A DNA stretch of 64,000 bases from Mesorhizobium ciceri biovar biserrulae WSM1271 (GCF_000185905.1 NC_014923.1:3061501-3125500), one strand, 5' to 3'; numbered from the stretch's first letter, positions 8,121-17,583 are shown. Program-made: numbers and translations. Notes: generated by a model not told the origin, from the sequence alone.

Positions 8121-9209
8121 ATGACCGACAAGACAAGAGTGGCCATCCTCTATGGCGGGCGTTCGGCCGAGCACGACGTGTCGCGCCTTTCGGCCGCCAA
8201 TGTGCTGAAGGCGATCGACCGCACGCGCTACGATATCGTGCCGATCGCCATTTCGCGAGGCGGCAGGTGGCTGCTGCAACAACTCGATCGCGCCGCGGCG
8301 ATCGGCGATGAGGCGGCAGGGGCGCCGGCCTCCGAAGACGGCCCGGAGGTTGCTTTGTTGCCCGGCGGCAAGGGCCGGCTGGTTGCGGTGTCGCGGGATG
8401 GTACGCAGCCTGAGCTGCCCCCCATCGACGTCGTGTTCCCGGTGCTGCACGGGCCGTTCGGCGAGGACGGCTCGGTGCAGGGCTATGCCGAGGTCGCCGA
8501 TGTCGCCTAGGTCGGCTGCGGCATTCTCGCCTCGGCCGCCGCCATGGACAAGGACGTCGCCAAGCGGCTGATGCGCGAGGCGGGACTGGCGGTTGCCCGC
8601 TCCGTCACCGTGCATCGAAACGGCAAGCATTCCTTCCAGGAGATTGCCGGGACGCTCGGCCTGCCTTTCTTCGCCAAGCCGGCGCGCCAGGGCTCGTCCT
8701 TCGGGGTCAGCAAGGTGAATGACAGGGACGGCTTCGAGCAGGCCATCGACACGGCTTTCCGCTACGACGGCAAAGTGTTGATCGAGGAATTCGTCGAGGG
8801 CCGCGAGATCGAGTTCTCGGTGCTGGAGCGCGCCGACGGGTCGCTGACGGTGTCGCTGCCCGGCGAGATCATTCCGGCCGGCAAGCACGGCTTCTACACC
8901 TATGAGGCCAAATATCTCGATGCCGACGGCGCGCTGGTCAAGGTGCCCGCCGATGTCCCGGCCGATGTGGCCGAAAAGGCCAGGGATATGGCGCGGCAGG
9001 CGTTCCAGGCGCTTGGCTGCGAAGCCATGGCGCGCGTCGATTTCTTCCTGCGCACCGACGGCAGCCTGCTTGTCAACGAGGTCAACACCATTCCCGGCTT
9101 CACCGACATCTCGATGTATGCCAAGGCGCTTGCCGCCTCAGGCATCGGCTACAGCCAGACCATCGACGTGCTGATCGAGCACGCGCTGGCCAGGCATGCG
9201 GCGCGCTGA
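8121..9209 (+). pseudogene. ddl: D-alanine--D-alanine ligase with in-frame amber codon
   Basis: An ATP-grasp ligase that reads through one frame from 8121 to 9209 except for TAG at 8508-8510. Upstream: VAILYGGRSAEHDVSRLSAA (Ddl N-terminal signature) and VFPVLHGPFGEDGSVQG. Downstream: VGCGILASAAAMDKDVAKRLM, the ATP-grasp body, then VNEVNTIPGFTDISMYAKAL. Family members have Pro-Tyr-Val-Gly where this one has Ala-stop-Val-Gly, so a single change of a Tyr codon (TAC/TAT) to TAG explains it. If real, the product is a 129-residue fragment and probably inactive. A second housekeeping ddl is expected elsewhere in the genome. Confidence 0.88.
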
Positions 9210-9361
9210 TCCGATCGGGCGAGCCTGACTTCCATTTAGCCCTTCGGGAGCGGCCGGTGCGGGCCGGATCATTGCCTGTGAGCGCGGCGTATTTCATCGT
9301 TGGCTAAAGTTGCACGTCCGCTCTATATGCCCGATCATGGCATTTGGCAGGGAGGCATCAC

Positions 9362-11347
9362 GTGGCCAATCGTCGAAACGGCACGGCGTCTCCGGCTGAT
9401 GGGCTGGGGGACGCCCTTTCAGCGGCCGCGCCCCATCCGCGAACCTCTTTGCCCAATGTGGCGGCCATCGTCACGACAGTGGCGGCACTGTATTTCGGGC
9501 GCGAGGTTTTCCTGCCGATCGCCATCGCGCTGCTGCTGACCTTCGCACTGGCGCCGCTTGTCGCAGCGCTAAAAAAGCTCGGCATTCCCCGGATTGCCGC
9601 CGTCATCGCCAGCGTGCTCGGCGCCTTCGCGGCGCTTGGCCTGTTCTCCTTCATCGTCGCCACGCAGGTCAGCGAACTGGCGCAGAACATCCCGGTCTAC
9701 CAGACCAACATCCTGACCAAGATCCGCTCGCTCAAGGAAACCGGGGTCGGCGGCGGGATCCTTGCCAGACTGAGCAAGGTGGTCGAGCGGGTCGGCCAGG
9801 AGATCGACAGGCAAGACCCCTCGCTGCCGGTCGCCACCCCGGAAAAGCCGCCGCGCGAGCCGGTGCCCGTCGAGATCGTCGCGCACGAAAGGCCGCTTCA
9901 GGTCCTGCAGAATGTCGTCGGGCCGCTGATCAGCCCGCTTGGGTCGGCCGGGCTGATCATTGTCGTCGTCATCTTCATGCTGCTCGAGCGGGAGGATCTG
10001 CGCGACCGCTTCATTCGGCTTGTCGGCTACGGCGACCTCCACCGCACCACCGAGGCGCTTCAGGATGCCGCCAAGCGGGTGGGCCGCTATCTCCTGATGC
10101 AATTGGTCGTCAACATCGTCTACGCCATACCGATCGCGATCGGGCTCTGGGCCCTCGGTATTCCCAATGCGCTGCTGTGGGGGCTGCTGGCCCTGGCGCT
10201 GCGTTTCGTTCCCTATATCGGCCCGATCATAGGCATGCTTTTGCCGCTGTTCCTGGCGCTGGCCGTGGCACCGGGCTGGTCGCTCGTGCTGTGGACAGCC
10301 GCCTTGTTCGTGGTGATGGAACTGATCACCGGCAATGTCATCGAACCCTGGCTCTACGGTTCGCGAACGGGACTGTCGCCGCTGGCGATCATCGTCGCGG
10401 CGATTTTCTGGACGTGGCTCTGGGGGCCGCTCGGGCTGATCCTGTCGACGCCGCTCACTGTCTGCCTGGTGGTGCTGGGCAGGCACGTGCCGCAGTTTGA
10501 ATTCCTGGACGTGCTGTTCGGCAACGAGCCCGTGCTCGAACCCCATGCGCGCCTGTACCAGCGGCTGCTGGCCGGCGATCCGGAAGAAGCCACCGATCAT
10601 GCCGAGGAGATGCTGGAGGAGAAATATCTGGTCGAATTCTATGACAAGGTTGCCATTCCGGCGCTTCTGCTGGGCGAACAGGACCGTGTGCGCGGCGTCA
10701 TGGGCGATTTGCAAAGGCGGCAGGTGGCGGCCAGTGCCCTGATGCTGGTCGCCAATCTCGACGACAGCGCGCAGGAGGAGGCAGGCGAGGAGGAGGGGCC
10801 GCCCGTGGCCGCAGAGGCGAGCGACGATGACGATCCCGGCGGGGAGGACGAGACCGAACTGCCCGATGGCACGGATATGTCCGTGCTTTGCGCCGGGGGG
10901 CGTGGCGAGCTCGACGACGCCGCTGCCGCGATGCTGGCGCAGGTGCTGGAGGTCCAGGGCGCGACGGTGTCGAAAGCCAGCTTTGCCGATATGGAACCCG
11001 CCGGCATTCGCCGCCTTGAGCTCGAAACCGTCGACACCGTCGTGGTCGGATTCCTGAACCGGGATTCCATCAAGCACGCCCGCTTTCTGGTCCGCCGGCT
11101 GAAGCGTGCGAAGGCCGCACTTCGCGTGGGAATCGTGTTCTGGTCGGAGGCCGACAGCGAGGACAAGGAGACGGCGGGCAAACTGGCGCGTGACATGAAC
11201 GCGGATTTCGTGGCGCATGGCATGGTCGACGCGGTGCTGGGCGCGCTGTCAAACGAGCCGCCGGTCGCGCTCAAGCTTGTCGCCAAACGGCGCATGCGGC
11301 GACAGCGGGCCGCGTCCAAGAAGGTTACCGCGGCAGTGGCGGGTTGA
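9362..11347 (+). CDS. AI-2E-family (PerM/TqsA) membrane protein with C-terminal extension
   Basis: A 661-residue protein. Residues about 30-380 form the AI-2E/UPF0118 membrane domain with seven to eight helices and the typical ALLWGLLALALRFVPYIGPIIGM and VMELITGNVIEPWLYG motifs. It normally ends near 400 residues; here follow a soluble helical part, a very acidic linker (about 470-515) and an alpha/beta domain (about 520-630) that looks like a Rossmann or B12-binding-like fold (MSVLCAGGRGELDDAAAAML...). A basic tail ends it. The GTG at 9362 has GGGAGG at a good distance. Family members export or take up small molecules; the substrate is unknown. Confidence 0.82.
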   Translation: MANRRNGTASPADGLGDALSAAAPHPRTSLPNVAAIVTTVAALYFGREVFLPIAIALLLTFALAPLVAALKKLGIPRIAAVIASVLGAFAALGLFSFIVATQVSELAQNIPVYQTNILTKIRSLKETGVGGGILARLSKVVERVGQEIDRQDPSLPVATPEKPPREPVPVEIVAHERPLQVLQNVVGPLISPLGSAGLIIVVVIFMLLEREDLRDRFIRLVGYGDLHRTTEALQDAAKRVGRYLLMQLVVNIVYAIPIAIGLWALGIPNALLWGLLALALRFVPYIGPIIGMLLPLFLALAVAPGWSLVLWTAALFVVMELITGNVIEPWLYGSRTGLSPLAIIVAAIFWTWLWGPLGLILSTPLTVCLVVLGRHVPQFEFLDVLFGNEPVLEPHARLYQRLLAGDPEEATDHAEEMLEEKYLVEFYDKVAIPALLLGEQDRVRGVMGDLQRRQVAASALMLVANLDDSAQEEAGEEEGPPVAAEASDDDDPGGEDETELPDGTDMSVLCAGGRGELDDAAAAMLAQVLEVQGATVSKASFADMEPAGIRRLELETVDTVVVGFLNRDSIKHARFLVRRLKRAKAALRVGIVFWSEADSEDKETAGKLARDMNADFVAHGMVDAVLGALSNEPPVALKLVAKRRMRRQRAASKKVTAAVAG

Positions 11348-11425
11348 CCGAAATCGGCGGAAGGCCCATGGAACAAGGCGGCCCCCCGCGCGGCCTTACG
11401 GAATTGGCCACCCCGGCGGTGAGAA

Positions 11426-11914
11426 ATGCTCGAAATTCGCCCAGCCCACGAAGCCGACCGGTCGGCGATCGTGCAACTGTGGCATCGGGGCTGGCATGAT
11501 GCCCATGCGCATCTGGTTCCAGCCGAAATCCTGGCGTACCGAACGCCGGCGCATTTTGCGCTGTGGCTGGAGCAATCCACCGATGCCTTCCATGTGGCGG
11601 CTGCCGATGGATTGCTTGGCTTCGTCTCGATAAACGGGGCGGAGCTGGTCAAACTCTATGTAAGCCCGCAAGCACGGGGAAGCGGAACCGCCCGCGATCT
11701 GCTGTCTTATGCCGAGCATCTCTTGTGCGAACAGGGCGTGGCGGAGGCCGAGCTTTTCTGCACGGCGGGAAATGTCCGCGCGCAGAGATTTTATGCCCGC
11801 GAAGGGTGGCGCTTGAGCCGCAGCTTCGAAGACGCACTTTGGCTGCCGGATGATGTCGCCGGCAGGTTCACCGTGGAAACCCACTGCTATCGGAAGCATC
11901 TGGGCTTTCGTTAG
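11426..11914 (+). CDS. GNAT-family N-acetyltransferase
   Basis: A 162-residue acetyltransferase beginning MLEIRPAHEADRSAIVQLW. The acetyl-CoA binding region VKLYVSPQARGSGTARDLLSYAEHLL is classical, with the RGSG pyrophosphate loop, and AQRFYAREGWRLS is the usual C-terminal strand. It resembles RimI-like or phosphinothricin-type small-molecule acetyltransferases. It is convergent with the aldo/keto reductase gene. Confidence 0.87.
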   Translation: MLEIRPAHEADRSAIVQLWHRGWHDAHAHLVPAEILAYRTPAHFALWLEQSTDAFHVAAADGLLGFVSINGAELVKLYVSPQARGSGTARDLLSYAEHLLCEQGVAEAELFCTAGNVRAQRFYAREGWRLSRSFEDALWLPDDVAGRFTVETHCYRKHLGFR

Positions 11915-11971
11915 CATCACTATTCGGAACGAGCTTGGCGAGATTATCGCGGACGCTGGAGCAGGCGCCCC

Positions 11972-13003
<1,032 letters not shown>

Positions 13004-13033
13004 TTATAGCGTCAGCAGGTTCAATCGATACGC

Positions 13034-13090
13034 CTATTCGATCACGATGTGGCTATTCGATAAGGATGTGGCTATTCGATCAGGATGTGG
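13034..13090. repeat. Three tandem 19-bp repeats duplicating a gene's 3' end
   Basis: Three copies of CTATTCGATCAGGATGTGG (with one or two changes each) lie head to tail at 13034, 13053 and 13072. The last copy is the final coding bases and stop codon of the DUF982 gene on the minus strand. The extra copies repeat the last five codons plus stop behind the true stop. The unit is not a multiple of three. Confidence 0.9.
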
Positions 13091-13317
13091 GCTTCGCGCG
13101 CTGCTTCGACGAGCGCCGCCCTGGCGACGTCGGGGGCAACATCGCCGCTCGTCGCCCGCTGGCAGGCGCGCAGTGCGGACCGATGCTTCGGGCTGCCTGC
13201 GTCACGCCAATGTGTGGTGAGCAAATCAATGGCCTGCTGTGTGTTGGACAGATGATGGATGGAACCGGTGACGCCGACCGAAACCGCCACAGGTTTGGAG
13301 AACCATGCCGTTTGCAT
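13072..13317 (-). CDS. DUF982 protein
   Basis: An 81-residue protein of the DUF982 family, which is largely limited to rhizobia and relatives and has no known function. The family pattern is visible: an N-terminal strand (KPVAVSV), AIDLLTTHW, a central A..AC..A..G region and the closing AREAHILIE. The ATG at 13317 with GAGGTGG before it is preferred over a GTG nine bases upstream. Its last 19 bases occur in tandem downstream. Confidence 0.82.
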   Translation of the reverse strand: MQTAWFSKPVAVSVGVTGSIHHLSNTQQAIDLLTTHWRDAGSPKHRSALRACQRATSGDVAPDVARAALVEAAREAHILIE

Positions 13318-13447
13318 TGGAACCACCTCAATTGGGCTGAAGCAATAAACGCTTATGGCCGCTCAAGGTTTCGTCGCTACCAATCAATCTGGCGTGATAG
13401 ATTGCCGATACCCCCAGCGGCATTGGGCCCCACATTGTCCGCGGGGC

Positions 13448-13738
13448 TCACATGTTCGAGGCGACGTCGCGGGTGGGCGGTGTTTTGGGTTTGTGGGCGG
13501 CGCGTTGCCGCGTCGCCTGGTGGGCAGGGCGGGGTTTGACCGTGTTCACGGTCGTGGGCGCCTGCGCCTTGCGGCGCTTGAGCCAGTTGGCTGATAGTTC
13601 GGCAAGGAGACTGCGCAAGTCTTTCACGACGTCCTCCTCTTGTAGGGCGACAAGGTAATTGCCGTCGCCCCAACTTGTTCCACCGCAAACTCCTTCCGCC
13701 AAAAATAAAAGTTCTTGCCGGCGAAAGCGGTCGGGCAT
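13448..13738 (-). CDS. Small hypothetical protein coupled to LysR gene
   Basis: A possible 96-residue protein. Its ATG overlaps the stop of the LysR gene as TGATG, a typical translational coupling. The middle (EEDVVKDLRSLLAELSANWLKRR) is helical; the C-terminal 40 residues are low in complexity and rich in Pro, Thr, Ala, Lys and Arg. No domain is recognised. A shorter start within it is also possible, and the frame may be spurious in part. Confidence 0.5.
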   Translation of the reverse strand: MPDRFRRQELLFLAEGVCGGTSWGDGNYLVALQEEDVVKDLRSLLAELSANWLKRRKAQAPTTVNTVKPRPAHQATRQRAAHKPKTPPTRDVASNM

Positions 13739-14622
13739 CACCTGCCGATATAGGCGGCCAGTTCGTCCGGCGTCCCGTTCGGGAAGGCCTGTTTCAGAAA
13801 ATCCAGGAACGCCGACACGCGCGGGCTGAGCAGCCGCCGGGAGGGGTAGAGCGTCCAAAGAGCGATCTCAGGGGCGTCGATGTCCCCCCAATTCACCAAC
13901 GTGCCGTCAGCCAAATCGTGGGCCACCAACGAAATGGGAAGACGTGCCGCACCGACCCCCGCTCGCACCGCATCGCGCACCATAATGAGCGTTCCCAAAG
14001 CGAGGACCGGCTCGATTTTGATCGTCGACCGGCCACCCTCGGTCTTCACGTGCCATGTTTGCCGTTCGCCTTTCCCGCGCGCAACGGCAGGGGCCGGTCC
14101 ACCGGTGCGAGGAAGGTGAGGGCTCGCCACGACGACCAGCCGGTCGCGGAGAAACGCCCGTCCGACCAAGCTTTCGTCGGGATCCGGGTTGACCCGGATT
14201 ACCAGATCGTAGCCTTCCTCGATCATGTCCACAGCCCGGTCCTCCGTCGTGACCTCCAGCCTCACCTCCGGAAATTTGAGGGCAAATCCCGCGGCGATCC
14301 TCCCCATCGCGGTCTGAGAAAAAAGCAGGGGCGCGCTGATCCGCAGTCTCCCCTTGGGTCTTTGACCGCCCGAGGCGATCGCCGCGGCCGTCTCGTCCAG
14401 TTCGGCAAGCAACGCCCCCGTCCGCTCGAAAAGCGCCCGTCCTTCCTCGGTCAGCTTCAGGTTACGCGCACCCCGTTCAAACAGGCGCAGGTCAAGGCTG
14501 CTCTCCAAGTCTCCAACGCGCCGCGACAGGGTTGCCTTGGGCCGGCCGGTGGCCCGTGCCGCCTTGCCGAAACCGCCATGGCGGGCAACGAGGTTGAAAT
14601 CGGTGAGGGCCAGAATATCCAT
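13738..14622 (-). CDS. LysR-family transcriptional regulator
   Basis: A 294-residue regulator. Residues 1-60 hold the winged helix-turn-helix (FNLVARHGGFGKAARATGRPKATLSRRVGDLE) and about 90-290 the periplasmic-binding-like effector domain. It is of the group that often controls a divergent oxidoreductase gene, here an NmrA-like NAD(P)-binding protein starting 103 bases away. It probably represses or activates that gene in response to an unknown small molecule. Confidence 0.92.
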   Translation of the reverse strand: MDILALTDFNLVARHGGFGKAARATGRPKATLSRRVGDLESSLDLRLFERGARNLKLTEEGRALFERTGALLAELDETAAAIASGGQRPKGRLRISAPLLFSQTAMGRIAAGFALKFPEVRLEVTTEDRAVDMIEEGYDLVIRVNPDPDESLVGRAFLRDRLVVVASPHLPRTGGPAPAVARGKGERQTWHVKTEGGRSTIKIEPVLALGTLIMVRDAVRAGVGAARLPISLVAHDLADGTLVNWGDIDAPEIALWTLYPSRRLLSPRVSAFLDFLKQAFPNGTPDELAAYIGR

Positions 14623-14670
14623 AGGTGTTCCACCAGTGAGACGGTGCGTCTAAAATTTCGGTCTGTTTGA

Positions 14671-14687
14671 GTGTTTGTGAGCCACAC
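14671..14687. promoter_or_regulatory. Candidate LysR box
   Basis: GTGT (14671-14674) and ACAC (14684-14687) form a small dyad of the T-N11-A type inside the gap between the LysR gene and its divergent neighbour. Only four-base arms support it. Confidence 0.35.
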
Positions 14688-14725
14688 ATATTGGGCCTGT
14701 CAAGCAACCCAACAGGAGAAATTCC

Positions 14726-15595
14726 ATGACCATCCTCGTTACCGGCGCCACAGGCAATGTTGGCCGCCAAGTCGTCGAGCACCTCGTCAAGCGCGGCGCC
14801 GACGTCCGTGCTCTCGTCCGCGATCCGTCGAAAGCCAGCTTCCCGGCGGGCGTATCGGTCGCGCAAGGCGACTTTCTCGATGTCGATTCACTGCGCAAGG
14901 CCATGTCCGGCGTTTCCACCCTGTTCCTCTTGAACGCCGTGGTGCCGGACGAATTCACCCAGGCTTTGGTCGCGCTGAACGTCGCCCGATCGGCGGGCAT
15001 CGAGCGGATCGTCTATCTCTCGGTGATCCATGCCGACGTGTATGTGAACGTGCCGCATTTCGCCGGCAAGTTCGGCGTCGAGCGAATGATCGAGCAGATG
15101 GGCTTCCAGGCTACGATCCTGCGCCCGGCCTATTTCATCCAGAACGACCTGATGATCGAAGACGTCATCACCGGCTATGGCACCTACACAATGCCGATCG
15201 GCGCCAAGGGTCTCGCCATGGTCGACGTGCGTGATATCGCCGAGATCGCCGCTCTCGAGCTGCTGCGCCGCGAACGGTCCGCGGAGCCGCTTGCGCTCGA
15301 GCGGATCAACCTCGTCGGTCCGCAGACACTGACCGGGACGGATATCGCGGCCATCTGGTCCGACGTGCTCGCCCGGCCGATCAGCTACGGCGGGGACAAC
15401 ACCGAAGGTTTCGAGCAGAATCTCAAGCAGTTCCTGCCTGCCTGGATGGCCTACGACATGCGCTTGATGGGCGAACGGTTCCTGACCGACGGCATGCTGC
15501 CCGAGGCCGGCGACGTCGAGCGCCTGACCGCGCTTCTGGGCCGCCCTCTGCGTCCCTATCGCGACTTCGCCTCACAAATCGCCGGCTCTGCCTGA
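14726..15595 (+). CDS. NmrA/SDR-a family NAD(P)-binding oxidoreductase
   Basis: A 289-residue atypical short-chain dehydrogenase. The N-terminal glycine-rich motif TGATGNVGRQVVEHL (GxxGxxG) binds NAD(P). The layout follows QOR2/NmrA-like proteins: LVRDPSK, a DFLD segment and the ATILRPAYFIQN strand. These act on quinones or as redox sensors. It sits behind an AGGAGA site and is divergent from a LysR regulator. Confidence 0.9.
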   Translation: MTILVTGATGNVGRQVVEHLVKRGADVRALVRDPSKASFPAGVSVAQGDFLDVDSLRKAMSGVSTLFLLNAVVPDEFTQALVALNVARSAGIERIVYLSVIHADVYVNVPHFAGKFGVERMIEQMGFQATILRPAYFIQNDLMIEDVITGYGTYTMPIGAKGLAMVDVRDIAEIAALELLRRERSAEPLALERINLVGPQTLTGTDIAAIWSDVLARPISYGGDNTEGFEQNLKQFLPAWMAYDMRLMGERFLTDGMLPEAGDVERLTALLGRPLRPYRDFASQIAGSA

Positions 15596-15631
15596 CGGAA
15601 CGGCTCCGGTCATCACCCGGTTCAGAAACAG

Positions 15632-15659
15632 CAGGGCGGCCTTTTGAGAAGGCCCCCTG
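15632..15659 (+). terminator. Hairpin after NmrA-like gene
   Basis: CAGGGCGGCCTT pairs with AAGGCCCCCTG around TTGAG, with one mismatch. It lies between convergent genes and can serve both. There is no clear T-run, so termination is inferred from position. Confidence 0.55.
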
Positions 15660-15675
15660 TTCAACCGGTACCGTC

Positions 15676-15993
15676 TTACTGCAGGGTGGCCGGACCAGGC
15701 CCGTCGCGTTGGGCGATCATCCGCCCGCCATCGTCGCCACCGAGACCATCCACGAACAGGCCAGCCACGCCGTCGAAATTGGTGAGCCCGTCGAATTCAA
15801 TTGCGGCGCCAATCAGCTGGGCTGCCTGGAAGACAAGGTATTCGACGTCCTCGAGGGCGATGTTTTCGGCCAGGTTCCTGACCCTTACATGTTCCGCCAC
15901 CGCCGTGATGCTGACGATGCCGGTCTTCCTGAAGGCGATCTGGACCGCTGAACGGACGTCATCGCGCAGTCGCGCCGAGTAATCATACCGCAT
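15676..15993 (-). CDS. Hypothetical protein
   Basis: A 105-residue protein with no recognised domain. A very good GGGAGG ribosome site lies seven bases before its ATG. The sequence starts MRYDYSARLRDDVRSAVQIAFRKTG; a hydrophobic VFQAAQLIGAAIEFDG helix follows and the C-terminus is Gly/Asp-rich. It has no signal peptide. Confidence 0.6.
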   Translation of the reverse strand: MRYDYSARLRDDVRSAVQIAFRKTGIVSITAVAEHVRVRNLAENIALEDVEYLVFQAAQLIGAAIEFDGLTNFDGVAGLFVDGLGGDDGGRMIAQRDGPGPATLQ

Positions 15994-16205
15994 CGAAACC
16001 TCCCAAAGGGAACGGTTTTCTGTTCAGGTTGCACAATGCGGCAGAGGCTTCGTCTTGGCAAGTCACGAATTAAATAATATCTAAACAAATCAGCTAGTTA
16101 GCATAGTTATGCAAGTATGCGCCTTACGCCGAATACCATCAGGCTCATCATGCGCATGAGAAGCAGTTCACTCATCCCGAGGTCTTGACGCGCTAGGAGC
16201 GCTTT

Positions 16206-16218
16206 CCTAACTATTAGG
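16206..16218. promoter_or_regulatory. Small palindrome before RHH gene
   Basis: CCTAA-CTA-TTAGG is a perfect 5-bp-arm palindrome 53 bases before the start of a ribbon-helix-helix protein gene, at the end of an AT-rich stretch (about 16060-16215). Autoregulation would fit the family. Confidence 0.4.
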
Positions 16219-16271
16219 TAAGCGAGTTGAATACTCATTCGAGGTATCGGGATCCTGAGCGAGGGAGCGCG

Positions 16272-16514
16272 ATGACTGAACTGGAACGCCCGGAACGGTT
16301 GCAGATCATGCTGACGTCAGACGAGCTGGCTGCGCTGGAAAACTGGCGCTTCGACAAGCGTATGCCGAGCCGTTCGGCCGCGGTCAGGGAATTGCTGCGG
16401 CGCGGGCTTGCCTCGGACGGGTTCCTGACGGCGGAGCAAGGGGCGAAGTCGCAAGACTTCGGCATCCTGCCAACCGCCGGCGGCAACGGCATTTCCGAAA
16501 GCGGCAAGGAGTAA
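16272..16514 (+). CDS. Ribbon-helix-helix (CopG/Arc-like) DNA-binding protein
   Basis: An 80-residue protein whose first 45 residues match an RHH fold: strand RLQIMLTSDELAALENW, then RMPSRSAAVRELLRRGLAS. The tail is Gly-rich and disordered. No toxin gene is adjacent, so it is more likely a stand-alone regulator than an antitoxin. GAGGGAG precedes the ATG. Confidence 0.75.
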   Translation: MTELERPERLQIMLTSDELAALENWRFDKRMPSRSAAVRELLRRGLASDGFLTAEQGAKSQDFGILPTAGGNGISESGKE

Positions 16515-16605
16515 CGGGTCACCGCGCGTGAGCCGCTCGAGTCCTTTCAGGCTGCCGGTCGCCGCAACGCGGTGCCGGCCGGCCCAGCGGACCATAACTC
16601 TCGAT

Positions 16606-16812
16606 TCAGAGGATGTTGGTCGTCACTTCGACGACGATCGCGGCACCTTCCAGGCTGCCATTGGTGACGTGCACGACACGCGATACCCGCAGATCCTGCG
16701 TGGTTCCATCGATCGACAGCGCAACGCTTTCGCCGATCCGCGGAACCGCCTGAAAAACCGCGTCCGTGGCCTCCGGCCGGTTGTCGATCGATATGCGGCA
16801 GTTGACGGTCAT
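16606..16812 (-). CDS. Small hypothetical protein, possibly PilZ-like
   Basis: A 68-residue beta-rich protein (MTVNCRISIDNRPEATDAVFQ...). The order of strands and RIGESVALSIDG resemble the C-terminal half of PilZ domains, but the RxxxR c-di-GMP motif is absent. The ATG has an AGGAGA site. Function is unknown. Confidence 0.5.
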   Translation of the reverse strand: MTVNCRISIDNRPEATDAVFQAVPRIGESVALSIDGTTQDLRVSRVVHVTNGSLEGAAIVVEVTTNIL

Positions 16813-17006
16813 GAGATGTCTCCTGTGTCGGCCCGGTGGTCAACGCGGGGTCCGCGAAATGGTTTCAGGAGCCGGATGCAACTTGACGGCGCCCAGATCC
16901 GTAAAACACTAATTGCTCCATTGTTCATCGTAACGGAGCAACAGGGCCCGCTGGGGGCGTTGGGGCTGCCCCGGCGAGCTTGATCCGCCTTGCCAGGGGC
17001 GTGGCA

Positions 17007-17192
17007 TCACCGGGGTATGGAGACGAGTTTCGGCGCCCGCAATTCCCCGGCCATCCTTGCCGCCTGGAAAATTGTCATCAAAACCAGGATGGGCTCACCC
17101 TCGGTCGGGTTGATGGTCAGCACGACGCGGCCAAGCTCGTCGCTCATGCCGCAAGACCAGTCCTTGACGGCTATCACCTTTCTCGCGGCCAT
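17007..17192 (-). CDS. Small hypothetical protein
   Basis: A 61-residue protein (MAARKVIAVKDWSCGMSDELG...). It has an AGGAGA ribosome site at normal spacing and an amphipathic pattern over its full length, which favours a real gene. No domain is recognised. Confidence 0.5.
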   Translation of the reverse strand: MAARKVIAVKDWSCGMSDELGRVVLTINPTEGEPILVLMTIFQAARMAGELRAPKLVSIPR

Positions 17193-17199
17193 ATGCCGT

Positions 17200-17505
17200 T
17201 CTCCTGCACGGGAGGTTCTCTGCCGGCTACGCCGTCTGGAGTTGGTCGACAGAACCTTCGCCTGACATTGCAACCAGCCGAAATGCGGCAAATGCGGCCA
17301 ATATCATGAAAACCGCCGTGACGTTCAGGGACATCGTCGACGCAAGGACGCCCCCGTCAAAGCAACTCAGTTCCATGCGCTGTACCCCTTCAAGCCACTG
17401 ACGGCCTGGATGATGATCCTGCTTCGAGTGAAATACAAGCGCGCGCTAATGTGCTGAAGCCGGCTGGCCAGTCTGCGCGCGGCTTCGAACCAGCCAAGCG
17501 CTTGG
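17200..17505. other. Gap without a supported gene
   Basis: About 300 bases between the small protein gene and the tRNA. I see no coding frame with a ribosome site, no terminator and no clear repeat here. Confidence 0.4.
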
Positions 17506-17509
17506 TTGC

Positions 17510-17583
17510 TGGTTCCCGCTCAAGGGCTCGAACCTCGATTCACGCCTTCAAAGGGCGCTGTCCTACCATTAGACGAAGCGGGA
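17510..17583 (-). tRNA. tRNA-Gln (UUG), CCA encoded
   Basis: On the minus strand a full cloverleaf can be drawn: acceptor TCCCGCT/AGCGGGA (17577-17583 with 17514-17520), D arm GTCT-AATGGTA-GGAC, anticodon arm GCGCC-CTTTGAA-GGCGT, a four-base variable loop, T arm CGAGG-TTCGAGC-CCTTG, discriminator A and CCA. The anticodon is UUG, for Gln (CAA). The first pair is U1-A72, as in bacterial tRNA-Gln that is charged through Glu-tRNA-Gln amidation. The D arm and body resemble tRNA-Glu more than the usual tRNA-Gln. Confidence 0.85.

Noticed and set aside
8508..8510. Recoding of UAG as pyrrolysine or read-through
   Set aside because: No pyrrolysine genes or stem-loop element are nearby, and relatives have an ordinary tyrosine there.
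13034..13090. CRISPR array
   Set aside because: The three 19-bp units touch each other with no spacers, and the unit is part of a gene end.
16272..16514. Antitoxin of a toxin-antitoxin pair
   Set aside because: The ribbon-helix-helix gene has no toxin-like gene directly before or after it in the same direction.
17510..17583. tRNA gene as integration site of an island
   Set aside because: I looked for a repeated 3' end of the tRNA downstream and upstream in the window and found none, and no integrase gene is close.
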